In this document: positions 6,871 to 15,531 of the stretch, piece by piece
How the letters are laid out: each line of letters opens with the position of its first letter
Position numbering within the stretch: the stretch's first letter is position 1
Assembly (NCBI RefSeq): GCF_014596975.1
Contig: NZ_JACVXD010000001.1
Span: 368,928 to 432,927, forward strand
Direction: 5' to 3'
Length of the DNA stretch: 64,000 nucleotides
Source: Aestuariibaculum marinum
GTDB lineage: Bacteria > Bacteroidota > Bacteroidia > Flavobacteriales > Flavobacteriaceae
Program-made: the position numbers and the translations under genes
The notes under the pieces: model-generated
What the model was told of the DNA's origin: nothing
Seen by the model: only the letters and a program-made list of their open reading frames with translations
Databases searched by the model: none

Positions 6871-8685
6871 ATGCAACTAAACAAAATCAGCATTACAATT
6901 ATGTTCTTTGTAATTCTATTAGCTCAAACGGTAATAGGTCAAAAAATTACAGGCACAGTTTACGACGACACTAAAACACCACTTCCGGGAGCTAATGTTT
7001 ATGTTAAAGGCACATCTAAAGGCACTACAACAGATTTTGACGGTAAATACGAGATTGAAATCGATGCAAAACATCAGGTGTTAGTATTTTCTTTTATAGG
7101 ATATAAAACCAAAGAAGTAAAAGTAAAGGGTAAAACCATTGTTAATGTCACCCTGGAACAAGATTCAGCTACTTTAGATGAAGTTGTGGTAGTAGGCATG
7201 GCAGAGTCCAGGATGATGAAGAGAGAGCATGTTGTAGGGTATTCTATTGCGCGAATACCACAAAACACAGAAAGTTATGCTGCAATTAAGGAGAATGATT
7301 TTAAAGATGTTATTAAAAACCCGTTGTCTACATTTTCTGTAGATGTAGATAAGGCATCCTACAGCAACGTACGTCGTTATATAAATAACGGGGGCTTACC
7401 TCCGGCAGATGCTGTTCGGATTGAAGAAATGATAAATTATTTCAATTACGATTATAAAGCGCCTAAAGACGATGCCCCTTTTAGTATCAACACAGAATTG
7501 TCGGCTTGCCCATGGAATAAAGATAATTTGTTATTACATGTCGGGTTACAAGGCAAAAAGATACCTATGGATGATTTGCCGCCGTCTAACATCGTCTTTC
7601 TTTTGGATGTATCAGGTTCTATGAATAGTCCGAATAAGTTACCCTTATTAAAATCTTCATTAAAACTCCTTTTAGAAAGCCTAAGACCAAAGGATCGCGT
7701 CGCTATTGTAGTATATGCAGGTAGTTCGGGGTTAGTGTTACCGTCGACCAGTTGTAAGGATAAGAAAACCATTATCGAGGCTTTAGAAGGCCTAAGTGCA
7801 GGCGGATCTACAGCAGGTGGCGAAGGTTTAAAATTAGCCTATAAAATAGCTAATGAAAATTTCATAAAAAAGGGCAACAACCGTATTGTTATGGCTACAG
7901 ACGGCGATTTTAATGTAGGGTTAAGTAGTAATTCTGAAATGGAGCGCTTAATAACCGAAGAACGTGAAAAAGGAATAGCTATTTCGGTTTTAGGTTTTGG
8001 GATGGGGAATTATAAGGATGATAAAATGGAAATTATAGCCGATAAAGGTAACGGTAATTATGCGTATATCGATAATTTATTAGAAGCCCGAAAAGTATTG
8101 GTGAGTGAATTTGGAGGGACCATGTATACCATTGCAAAAGATGTGAAATTTCAATTGGAGTTTAACCCGGTGCATGTTTCAAAATACAGATTGGTAGGCT
8201 ATGAAAATCGTTTACTGAATGAAGAAGATTTTGAAGATGATACCAAAGATGCCGGAGAGATAGGTGCGGGACATACAGTTACAGCCTTATATGAAATTAT
8301 TCCTTCTAAAAACAATAGCGATAAGGAGAATCGTCTAAGATACCAGACATCAGAATTGACAAGTCAGGCTTTAGAAAGCAACGATTTAATCACGCTTAAA
8401 TTACGTTATAAAAAACCTGAAAAAAATAAGAGTTTGCTTATTGAGCAATCTGTACAAAACAAGCCTGTAGCATTTACCGAGACCAGTGATAATTATAGGT
8501 TCTCCGCATCAGTAGCAGAATTCGGTATGTTGTTACGAGACTCTAAATATTTAGGGACCGCCACATGGAAATCGGCTTATATGCTGGCAAAAGATGCGAA
8601 AGGTAGTGATGAGGAAGGCTATCGAGGTGAGATGATACGACTTATAAAAAGCGCCGAACTTTTAAGCAGTAATAAACAGGAATAG
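6871..8685 (+). CDS. vWA-domain protein with SusC-like N-terminus (YfbK type)
   Basis: The 604-residue exported protein has a signal peptide (1-24), a CarboxypepD_reg-like beta-sandwich (25-100, with PLPGANVYVKGT and TDFDGKYEI), the string LDEVVVVG at 102-109, a YfbK-type vWA N-terminal region (about 145-235), a vWA domain with the metal-binding motif DVSGS at 246-250 and ATDGDFN further on, and a DUF3520-like C-terminus. The first 110 residues are what is normally seen in front of SusC/TonB-dependent receptor plugs. A role in surface adhesion or protein assembly is inferred from the vWA fold only. It stands alone with 180 bp of AT-rich leader. Confidence 0.85.
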   Translation: MQLNKISITIMFFVILLAQTVIGQKITGTVYDDTKTPLPGANVYVKGTSKGTTTDFDGKYEIEIDAKHQVLVFSFIGYKTKEVKVKGKTIVNVTLEQDSATLDEVVVVGMAESRMMKREHVVGYSIARIPQNTESYAAIKENDFKDVIKNPLSTFSVDVDKASYSNVRRYINNGGLPPADAVRIEEMINYFNYDYKAPKDDAPFSINTELSACPWNKDNLLLHVGLQGKKIPMDDLPPSNIVFLLDVSGSMNSPNKLPLLKSSLKLLLESLRPKDRVAIVVYAGSSGLVLPSTSCKDKKTIIEALEGLSAGGSTAGGEGLKLAYKIANENFIKKGNNRIVMATDGDFNVGLSSNSEMERLITEEREKGIAISVLGFGMGNYKDDKMEIIADKGNGNYAYIDNLLEARKVLVSEFGGTMYTIAKDVKFQLEFNPVHVSKYRLVGYENRLLNEEDFEDDTKDAGEIGAGHTVTALYEIIPSKNNSDKENRLRYQTSELTSQALESNDLITLKLRYKKPEKNKSLLIEQSVQNKPVAFTETSDNYRFSASVAEFGMLLRDSKYLGTATWKSAYMLAKDAKGSDEEGYRGEMIRLIKSAELLSSNKQE

Positions 8686-8861
8686 GACATATTTTTTTGT
8701 TTTCACTTACAAATATTTATATTGCTTGGTGTAAAATAATCTATATGAACTTTAGCTTTAATAATTCATCTTTTAAACCGATTTTATTTCTATTAATTGG
8801 AAGAAACTATCGTATCGTATTAAATTAAGTAAGTTCTAAAGATCCTTCATAAAATTTACAG

Positions 8862-9010
8862 GTGCGCAAATTATACATATTCTTATTTCTTACTACGGCT
8901 GTTTTAGGTGCTCAGGATTCCCAGCTTGATATCTTGAATTGATGCAGGATGAATTTAATGCAGAGCAGTTAGAAAAAGGCAGTCATGTGCAACTTATTTT
9001 TTCTAAATAA
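8862..9010 (+). pseudogene. Decayed exported-protein remnant
   Basis: Within a 357-bp gap, a GTG at 8862 starts a typical signal peptide (RKLYIFLFLTTAVLGAQ) that stops at a TGA (8940-8942) after 26 codons. The next frame continues at 8942 with MQDEFNAEQLEKG and stops at 9010. Inserting one base at the junction would join the two frames (LNLMQDEFNAEQL). This looks like the start of an exported protein that suffered a one-base loss and a 3' deletion; a TldD-like peptidase N-terminus is a weak guess. The rest of 8686-9043 shows nothing recognisable. Confidence 0.4.
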
Positions 9011-9043
9011 TTTATCTTTATTTAAACATGTAAAACTTAAGCC

Positions 9044-9565
9044 ATGAGCTTGTACAAAACCTTTGAAACCGAGCGACTTATTTTAAAGCCAACAACTACA
9101 GAAGATGCTGCCTTTGTTTTAGAGCTATTAAACACTCCTAAATGGTTAAAATATATTGGAGATAGAAAAGTACATACGTTAAGCGAAGCCAAATTATATA
9201 TAGAAACTAAGATGCTTCCTCAGTTAAAAAGACTTGGTTTTGCAAATTATACAGTAATTAGAAAAACCAATCAAGAAAAAATAGGTAGCTGTGGTTTATA
9301 CGACAGAGAAGGGGTTGAAGGCGTAGATATAGGATTTGCTTTTCTTCCACAGTACGAGAAACAAGGTTATGCTTTTGAAGCTGCTGGAAAAGTGAAAAAT
9401 ATGGCTTTTAATAATTTTGGCTTAACCGAAATTTATGCCATAACAACAAAGGAAAATAGTTCGTCACAAAAGTTACTTGAAAAATTAGGCTTAAAGTTCA
9501 AGAAAGTCACCAATATTCCAGGTGATGACGAAGATTTATTGCTATATAAACTTAAAAACAAATAA
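9044..9565 (+). CDS. GNAT acetyltransferase, RimJ/RimL type
   Basis: The 173-residue cytoplasmic protein has the RimJ/RimL pattern: TERLILKPTTTEDA at the N-terminus, the central strand GFAFLPQYEKQGYAFEA that forms the acetyl-CoA pyrophosphate loop (about 99-115), and the closing ENSSSQKLLEKLG motif. These enzymes acetylate amines such as protein N-termini, amino acids or antibiotics; the substrate here is unknown. It is the first of three GNAT genes in a row with 35-37 bp gaps. Confidence 0.88.
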   Translation: MSLYKTFETERLILKPTTTEDAAFVLELLNTPKWLKYIGDRKVHTLSEAKLYIETKMLPQLKRLGFANYTVIRKTNQEKIGSCGLYDREGVEGVDIGFAFLPQYEKQGYAFEAAGKVKNMAFNNFGLTEIYAITTKENSSSQKLLEKLGLKFKKVTNIPGDDEDLLLYKLKNK

Positions 9566-9600
9566 GGATAGAAGCCTTAATTAAATTTGAATATGTTAAA

Positions 9601-10077
9601 ATGATCATTAGACAACTAAAAATATCAGACAATTCTATTTTGGCAAGTATAGTAAAGAATACTTTTACCGAACATGATGCTCCAAAATGTGGCACCGTTT
9701 TTTCTGATCCCACCACCGATGATTTATTTACATTGTTTAAACATAAAAACTCAATGTTATGGGTAGCTGAAGATCAAGGAGAAGTATTAGGTTGTTGCGG
9801 AATATACCCAACAGAGGGCTTGCCGGAAGGCTATGCAGAACTGGTGAAGTTTTACCTATCGCCATCAGCCAGAGGAAAGGGTGTTGGCACTAAACTTATG
9901 CAGCAAAATATTGAATCCGCCAAAGCATTAGGGTTTCATCATATTTACCTTGAAAGTTTACCACATTTTGCAACAGCCGTTAGAATGTATAAAAGATTTG
10001 ACTTTCAACCCTTAGATAAACCATTAGGTCAATCCGGGCATACGTCTTGTAATATATGGATGGTGAAGGCGATCTAA
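9601..10077 (+). CDS. GNAT acetyltransferase
   Basis: The 158-residue protein carries the acetyl-CoA loop RGKGVGTKLM near residues 96-105, preceded by the core strand AELVKFYLSP and followed by LYLES-like and MYKRFDF segments typical of the family. An MIIRQLKISDN start is also classic for GNATs. The substrate is unknown. It differs clearly in sequence from its two GNAT neighbours, so the cluster is not a recent tandem duplication. Confidence 0.88.
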   Translation: MIIRQLKISDNSILASIVKNTFTEHDAPKCGTVFSDPTTDDLFTLFKHKNSMLWVAEDQGEVLGCCGIYPTEGLPEGYAELVKFYLSPSARGKGVGTKLMQQNIESAKALGFHHIYLESLPHFATAVRMYKRFDFQPLDKPLGQSGHTSCNIWMVKAI

Positions 10078-10114
10078 TTAAGTTAAAAAACACTAACAAC
10101 CAACTAAATAGACA

Positions 10115-10675
10115 ATGAATACAGATTATCTTTTTACCTCCCGAAGGTTAGGATTTCGAAATTGGCAAACAAATGATATAAAGGAATTTACAGCAATGAA
10201 CGCCGATGCAGACGTTATGAAACATTTCCCTAAAACTTTATCTAAAGAGGAAACCAAAGAGTTTGTCGAGCGATTACAAGTCCATTTTGAAACGCATGGT
10301 TACAATTATTTTGCTGTCGATATTCTGGAAACAGGAGAATTTATAGGTTTCATTGGTTTAGCCTTTCAAACGTATGCTTCAAGCTTTACACCAGCTGTAG
10401 ATATAGGTTGGCGTTTAAAAAAGCGAGCATGGGGAAGAGGCTACGCTACGGAAGGAGCGAAACGATGTCTTCAACTGGCATTTGCAGATTTAAATCTAAA
10501 CCATGTTATAGCCACATGTACCAAACAAAATGAGAATTCTGAACGCGTAATGAAGAAAATAGGAATGAAAAAAGTTTCAGAATTTAATCATCCTAAACTT
10601 AAAGGCTATCCAGAATATGAAGTTTGCTTGTGTTATAAAATAACAAAATCCGATTGGACTAAAGCGAACGAATAG
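10115..10675 (+). CDS. GNAT acetyltransferase, RimJ/RimL type
   Basis: The 186-residue protein begins with TSRRLGFRNWQTNDI and has the acetyl-CoA loop KKRAWGRGYATEGA near 108-121, then the asparagine motif CTKQNENSERVMKKIGMKK. It is the third GNAT of the cluster, 37 bp after the second. RimJ/RimL-like proteins acetylate N-termini of ribosomal proteins in E. coli, but most family members have other substrates. Confidence 0.88.
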   Translation: MNTDYLFTSRRLGFRNWQTNDIKEFTAMNADADVMKHFPKTLSKEETKEFVERLQVHFETHGYNYFAVDILETGEFIGFIGLAFQTYASSFTPAVDIGWRLKKRAWGRGYATEGAKRCLQLAFADLNLNHVIATCTKQNENSERVMKKIGMKKVSEFNHPKLKGYPEYEVCLCYKITKSDWTKANE

Positions 10676-10822
10676 GGTTAAAATTATCGGAATAAAGGAA
10701 AACAAAATACGGTTTAAAGATCAAATGTTGTTAAAGGCTTTAAGTTTGTTGTCTATCGAAAATTCGTTTAAAATATCAACACATATAGTATTTTGTAAAT
10801 CAATTTACGGAATAGATAATTT

Positions 10823-11181
10823 ATGAGAACATTTAAAATTCTAAATATTCTATTAGCGTTTGTAGCCTTGGTTAGCTGCTCGAAAGAAAAGGTAAATGCT
10901 TCACCAAATATTGTCATTATTTATGCTGATGATATGGGCTACGGCGATTTACATATTCAAAATCCGAATTCAAAAATTCCAACCCCTAATTTGGATAATT
11001 TGGCAAAAGAAGGTTTGCGTTTTGCTGATACTCATAGCTCATCAGGAATATGTTCTCCCAGTCGTTATGCGCTTCTTACAGGAAAACACCACTGGCGAAG
11101 CAATCATTTTGGTGTGGTTCAGGCTTTTTACTTTCAAACTATCGCGAACAAGGATACTCCGTAAATAAAGCAACAAACTAA
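10823..11181 (+). pseudogene. Sulfatase (type I, formylglycine) with internal deletion and frameshift
   Basis: The open frame from 10823 encodes a lipoprotein signal (lipobox Cys19) and the N-terminal sulfatase core: paired metal ligands Asp36-Asp37 (YADDMGYGD) and CSPSR at 77-81, the site converted to formylglycine. Homology ends after TGKHHWRS and the frame stops at 11164, giving 113 residues where about 450-550 are expected. In another frame, 11116-11181 reads [21 protein letters not shown], resembling the terminal helix of such sulfatases. I infer loss of about 350 internal codons, leaving both ends. The C-terminal match is an inference. Confidence 0.75.
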
Positions 11182-11212
11182 CAACTATTTTAAAAAAATA
11201 AACTAAATCTAA

Positions 11213-12418
11213 ATGAAGCTCACTTTTCTTAATTTATGTTCAGTATTAATTCTTTTAAGCTGTACTCAAAAAAAACAAGAATCTCTAAGCGTTCAAGCAG
11301 TACCAATTGATGGTCATGTAGAAGGCAATATTATTGTTGGACCATCAGTATTAAATGATCCTGATAGATTTGTTTGGGGCGGCAGTGTTGTAAAAGGAGA
11401 TGATGATAAATACCATATGCTCTATTCTACCTGGGAGTGCGGAGATTCTATTCCATCATTTTCAAATTCCTGGGTGCTTAATTCTAAAATAGCTTACGCT
11501 GTTTCAGATTATCCTGATAGAGATTTTAAATTTCAAAAAATTGTGTTAAGGGGAAAAGCATTAGAAGGAGATTCTACAACCTGGGACGCACAAATGGTTC
11601 ATAACCCACATGTAAAGAAGTTTAATAATAAGTACTATTTATATTATGGCGCCGGAAAAGATCCGGGGATGCAACCTGCAGGTTCAAAAGGCGAACATGT
11701 AAATAAACGAAACCGGGTTCAGCAAAGTCAATGTATTGGCGTTATTGAATTTAATAATTTTGAAGATTTGATGAACGGAAAATACAAACGTTTCGATACA
11801 CCGCTTTTAAAACCCAGAACCCGGGTAAAACCTAATAATATTGTTAATCCTTCACCAGAAGGGACAGCGCCTAAGCCGGATAATATTATTGTAGTAAACC
11901 CTTCGGTTGTACAGCGTCCATCAGATGGAAAATATCTGTTATATTTTAAAGGTAACTTTTATAATCCCGGATGGCGAGGAGTCCATGGTGTTGCTATTGG
12001 TGATTCTCCAATAGGCCCTTTTACAGCAACCGACGACTTTGTATTTGATATTAGAAACGAAGATGGCACGATTGCCAGTGGGGAAGATCCTTATGTATGG
12101 TATCACAATACAAATAAAAAGTTTTATGTTGTACTTAAGGATTTTACAGGGAAAATTACAACAGGTCAACCAGGACTGGCATTACTAGAGTCCATTGATG
12201 GTATAAAATGGACAAAACCAAAAGAATCATTTTTTTTAAAAAAGGAAGTCACTCTTAAATCTGGAGACACGCTTCATGTAGATCGTTTAGAACGTCCGCA
12301 ACTTTTAATTGATGAAGATGGAACTCCTAAGGTGCTGTATTCAGCATGTGCTTTAATTAACGTAAATCCCACTCAAAAAGGAGAGTCGTTTAATGTACAT
12401 ATCCCATTAAAACATTAG
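11213..12418 (+). CDS. Five-bladed beta-propeller glycoside-hydrolase-like lipoprotein
   Basis: The 401-residue protein has a lipoprotein signal (LILLSCTQ, Cys17), so it is membrane-anchored, probably outer membrane or periplasmic. Repeated blade-like segments (DKYHMLYSTWECGD, NKYYLYYGAGKDPG, GKYLLYFKGNF, KKFYVVLKDFTG, GTPKVLYSACAL) indicate a GH43/GH117-like propeller acting on polysaccharides. Acidic residues such as the Asp in TTWDAQMVHNP and the Glu in SGEDPYVW could be catalytic. The adjacent sulfatase remnant suggests a former sulfated-polysaccharide utilisation locus. The exact glycoside family is not certain. Confidence 0.75.
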   Translation: MKLTFLNLCSVLILLSCTQKKQESLSVQAVPIDGHVEGNIIVGPSVLNDPDRFVWGGSVVKGDDDKYHMLYSTWECGDSIPSFSNSWVLNSKIAYAVSDYPDRDFKFQKIVLRGKALEGDSTTWDAQMVHNPHVKKFNNKYYLYYGAGKDPGMQPAGSKGEHVNKRNRVQQSQCIGVIEFNNFEDLMNGKYKRFDTPLLKPRTRVKPNNIVNPSPEGTAPKPDNIIVVNPSVVQRPSDGKYLLYFKGNFYNPGWRGVHGVAIGDSPIGPFTATDDFVFDIRNEDGTIASGEDPYVWYHNTNKKFYVVLKDFTGKITTGQPGLALLESIDGIKWTKPKESFFLKKEVTLKSGDTLHVDRLERPQLLIDEDGTPKVLYSACALINVNPTQKGESFNVHIPLKH

Positions 12419-12491
12419 TGATAAATAGTATTTTATTAATTTTATAATGAACATTATTTTATGCTTATATCAAAAAGACAACACTTAATAA

Positions 12492-13046
12492 ATGGCTGAA
12501 ACTAAAATTTACAATTTAAGAATTGTGCCGCCTTCTCCTGTTTATGAAGAGGTTTTAGCATTTAAAGATTCATTTATTAAAACTTTTGGTAAGCAAACAT
12601 ACTCAAAATCTAAACCTCATATTACTCTGGCTCAATTTCAAATGCATACTGAAAATGAGCCTTATTTACTTCAGTATTTAAGTGAGTTTTCAAATCTTGA
12701 AAAGTTTAAAATGCAAATTGAAGGCTTTTACACTTTTATTTCTTCAAAGGCGCTGATTTTAAAGGTTTCCGATTCAGAAAATTTCAGTAATTTAATTAAA
12801 CAAATGAAAGTAATATGGGTTAGAGATCTTCACAGAAAACCCAATACATTAATCACATCAAACACCCCTCATATTACTATTTCTAAAACTAAAAATCTTG
12901 ATATGCTTCAGAAAAGTTTAGAGTTTTTCAAGTCGGAAGCTTATGTAAAAACTTTTAATGTAGATCATTTACTTTTAGTTTCCAGATACGATTATAAAAC
13001 CTGGGATTCGGAATATCGCATTGATTTAACAGCATTAAATGATTAA
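12492..13046 (+). CDS. 2H phosphoesterase, 2'-5' RNA ligase (LigT-like) family
   Basis: The 184-residue protein contains the two HxTx motifs of this superfamily: His43-Thr45 (KPHITLAQF) and His127-Thr129 (TPHITISK). These four residues line one active site that hydrolyses or forms 2',5' or cyclic phosphodiester bonds in RNA or nucleotides. No signal peptide is present. It ends 12 bp inside the 3' end of the convergent permease gene. The actual substrate is unknown. Confidence 0.88.
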   Translation: MAETKIYNLRIVPPSPVYEEVLAFKDSFIKTFGKQTYSKSKPHITLAQFQMHTENEPYLLQYLSEFSNLEKFKMQIEGFYTFISSKALILKVSDSENFSNLIKQMKVIWVRDLHRKPNTLITSNTPHITISKTKNLDMLQKSLEFFKSEAYVKTFNVDHLLLVSRYDYKTWDSEYRIDLTALND

Positions 13047-14768
13047 TCTTACATCGCCGAGTTCTTCAATTCGATAAGGGAATTTATCTCCTGGCGATCC
13101 GATAAACATAAAATTGATTGGGATGTGCCAGCGTTTGGACAGTTCTTGAATCTTTTCCGGACCAAAAATTCCGGGTTCTTCAATAAACTCGATATCAATA
13201 TCTGGGTAAGCCCGGTCTAAAACTTCAATATCCAGTTTAAGGTTATCAGGTACATGAGTTTCATCCTTTACAACAGAAACGATTTTTAAGCGTCGTGTGT
13301 TTTCATTACTTTCTATGTATTGCAAAACCTTATTAAGAGTGGCAACATCATCATGATTAGTAAAAAACACAAAGTGCTGTGAATTAATGCGATGAATGGC
13401 GTATTTGATTTTTACATTAAGGTATTTAAATATGGTTTTCTTTTCAGGAGTAATATAATCCAGAAAAAACAGGACGGCTTTTAAAATAGCTATACGGTAT
13501 AACATAAAACCTATAACCAGCATGGCAGGAATAAAATATTCTAAGAATACATTTAAATCTTCGGGGTTTAAAATAATATTTCCAACTAAAGCAATTGCAA
13601 CCCCGGCTATAGCAATGAGTAATTGTATCCAACCGGCAACTTCTGGTCTGGGTAAATTTTTTCGGTTTACTTTTAAAAGCATATTACCAAAGCTGAACAA
13701 TATCATTACACATAAAAAGGCAATGGTATAAATACCTGCAAGAGATTCTAAATCGCCTTCAGTAATTAGCAGGATGGAAGTAGAAAGTAAAAAGAAGGCA
13801 ATAAATATTAAATAAGAACTACCACGTTTGTTTTTTTTAAGTAATACTTTCGGAAGAATTCGATCTAAAGCCATACGTTCAACCAAACCACCAACGCCAA
13901 CATAAGAGGTTAGTACAGCGCCACTTAACACTAAAGCTGCATCAATAGAAACGAGATACAAAAGCCAGTTTCCGCCTGTTAAATGTCCCATAAAAGACAG
14001 AAGCGTATCTTCATTAGTAGTGATAGTTGCTAACGGAATAATCGATAAGGCCAAAAATGCCAATAGCGGATTAAAAACAGTAACGATAACCCACATATTT
14101 TTTAAGGTTTTTCTAAAAACGCCATCTTGTTGTTCTTCTACGTAATTGGCCGAACTTTCAAAACCACTAATACCTAACATGGCAGCTGCAAATCCAAAAA
14201 ACAGAGCAGTAGCTATACTGCCTTTAACAGGAGCTTTAAAATTTTCAATCAGTACATCAAAACCGTTAGAAAACAAAAAGTATAAACTAAAAAAGCATAA
14301 AATAATTAATGAACTCAAGTGAAATATAAAAATAAATATGGCCACTTTAGACGATTCTCCAATGCCCATAATAACCAACCCCATGAAAATGAATAATAAA
14401 AAAATGGTTGCATAAACTATAGGTATGCCGCTCCATAAACTATGAGCATATTTAATCGCTTCACTAGATGAAATCACAGCGGTTGCCATATAAGACAATA
14501 CCGTTAATGTTGCTGCAAACGAAGCTGTCGATTTTTTTGTAGTGTTAAGCAAGGCATTGTAAGCACCACCGTTTAAAGGTAATGCTCCAACAACTTCTCC
14601 ATATATTTTTCGGTATAAAAATAAAATTGCTGAAACCAGAAGTAATGAAATCCAGGCATACTGACCAGCATATACAATAGATAGCGCTGAAACATATAAA
14701 CAGGAAGAACTAATGTCGTTACCACAAATAGCTGTCGCAGCTAATTCGTTTAGTTGCTTTTTAGACAT
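13035..14768 (-). CDS. APC-superfamily amino acid permease with C-terminal cytoplasmic domain
   Basis: The 577-residue protein has about 12 transmembrane helices in residues 1-425, with the permease-like start NELAATAICGNDISSS and the GISGFESSANYVEEQ segment near 210-224. The last roughly 140 residues are soluble and alpha/beta in pattern (FVFFTNHDDVATLNKVLQ to EELGDVRLII), resembling a regulatory domain often appended to Bacteroidetes permeases. The likely substrate is an amino acid or amine, not determinable here. The gene converges with, and overlaps by 12 bp, the LigT-like gene. Confidence 0.85.
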   Translation of the reverse strand: MSKKQLNELAATAICGNDISSSCLYVSALSIVYAGQYAWISLLLVSAILFLYRKIYGEVVGALPLNGGAYNALLNTTKKSTASFAATLTVLSYMATAVISSSEAIKYAHSLWSGIPIVYATIFLLFIFMGLVIMGIGESSKVAIFIFIFHLSSLIILCFFSLYFLFSNGFDVLIENFKAPVKGSIATALFFGFAAAMLGISGFESSANYVEEQQDGVFRKTLKNMWVIVTVFNPLLAFLALSIIPLATITTNEDTLLSFMGHLTGGNWLLYLVSIDAALVLSGAVLTSYVGVGGLVERMALDRILPKVLLKKNKRGSSYLIFIAFFLLSTSILLITEGDLESLAGIYTIAFLCVMILFSFGNMLLKVNRKNLPRPEVAGWIQLLIAIAGVAIALVGNIILNPEDLNVFLEYFIPAMLVIGFMLYRIAILKAVLFFLDYITPEKKTIFKYLNVKIKYAIHRINSQHFVFFTNHDDVATLNKVLQYIESNENTRRLKIVSVVKDETHVPDNLKLDIEVLDRAYPDIDIEFIEEPGIFGPEKIQELSKRWHIPINFMFIGSPGDKFPYRIEELGDVRLII

Positions 14769-14981
14769 AATAGGATATTTTAGTCAAAAGACATGAAATC
14801 GCAGTTGGTTTATGTTATTACTAATTTAAGAATTTTTGTGCGCTTAACTGACTAAAAATAAAACTATTAATTGTTGTTCTTTCTTGGTTGTCTTAAAAAA
14901 ATAAATAGACCTACTATTTTAAGATTTGACTTTGTAAATGCATTAGTTTACATTTCTATTGAATTTAATTTATTGATTTAA

Positions 14982-15021
14982 TGCGTATTAACATATTAAT
15001 GTTACGCAAAAAGCCTTGCGT
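14982..15021. promoter_or_regulatory. Nested inverted repeats built on TGCGT/ACGCA
   Basis: TGCGT (14982-14986) plus AACAT (14990-14994) pair with ATGTT-ACGCA (14999-15008), leaving a 3-base bulge. The right arm ACGCAA (15004-15009) is also a perfect inverted repeat with TTGCGT (15016-15021), six bases apart. The arms therefore compete, and ACGCAA-N6-TTGCGT has the size and symmetry of a dimeric regulator site. Confidence 0.45.
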
Positions 15022-15043
15022 ATATTAATGAATTTCTAATTGC

Positions 15044-15066
15044 TGAGAATTGCGTATTTGAAAATT
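15044..15066 (+). repeat. 23-bp direct repeat, copy 1
   Basis: Starts TGAGAATTGCGTATTTG and matches 15212-15234 at 22 of 23 positions. An extended core (15039-15059) matches 19435-19455 at 19 of 21 positions. Confidence 0.6.
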
Positions 15067-15211
15067 AACGGGTATTTATTCGAAATACTAAAAATACAGA
15101 AAAGTAGATTGACTCCTTTAAAATAGAAATAATTGATTTAAATTATTGTTGTAATAGTATTTTATGATTCTGTAAAATGAATGTTATTTTTGAAGTAAAA
15201 ATACTACGCCG

Positions 15212-15234
15212 TGAGAATTGAGTATTTGAAAATT
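15212..15234 (+). repeat. 23-bp direct repeat, copy 2
   Basis: Starts TGAGAATTGAGTATTTG, with one difference from copy 1 (A at 15221 in place of C). It lies 168 bp after copy 1, in the same orientation. Confidence 0.6.
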
Positions 15235-15484
15235 TCTAATCAATGATGCGGAATATTAAAATTATGAGAGGTATAAAAAATAGATTAATTTAATAAGTTA
15301 TAACAATGAAATACTATCGTTTAATTAGATAAATTTATTATAGATACATATTATTACAAAAGTCTTTAAAATCGATTTTACTAATAATAATAAAGAAGGT
15401 GTTATTGGTCTGTAAAATCATTCAGTTAATATATTTTAACTTTTTGAATATCTATTACCCACGAAATATAAATAGCATAATTAT

Positions 15485-15492
15485 TACCTTTG
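15485..15492 (+). promoter_or_regulatory. Candidate -7 element TACCTTTG for the AsmA-like gene
   Basis: A perfect TAnnTTTG match 39 bp before the ATG at 15532. No good -33 TTTG is seen at 17-23 bp upstream, so confidence is limited. Confidence 0.4.
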
Positions 15493-15531
15493 AATTATAT
15501 TTCAATACGAGACTTATAAATATTTAGCTCT

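Larger units (their letters stand above)
14769..15531. other. 763-bp AT-rich non-coding region with inverted and direct repeats
   Basis: This spacer between the divergent permease and AsmA-like genes has no convincing ORF on either strand. It holds the nested inverted repeats at 14982-15021, two 23-bp direct repeats at 15044 and 15212, and a Bacteroidetes -7 element at 15485. It is very AT-rich, with several long T/A runs. A regulatory region for one or both flanking genes is the simplest reading. Confidence 0.6.

Noticed and set aside
10896..11168. A 90-codon ORF overlapping the sulfatase remnant in another frame
   Set aside because: Its sequence is rich in Ile/Leu/Trp with no domain and is an out-of-frame reading of sulfatase coding DNA.
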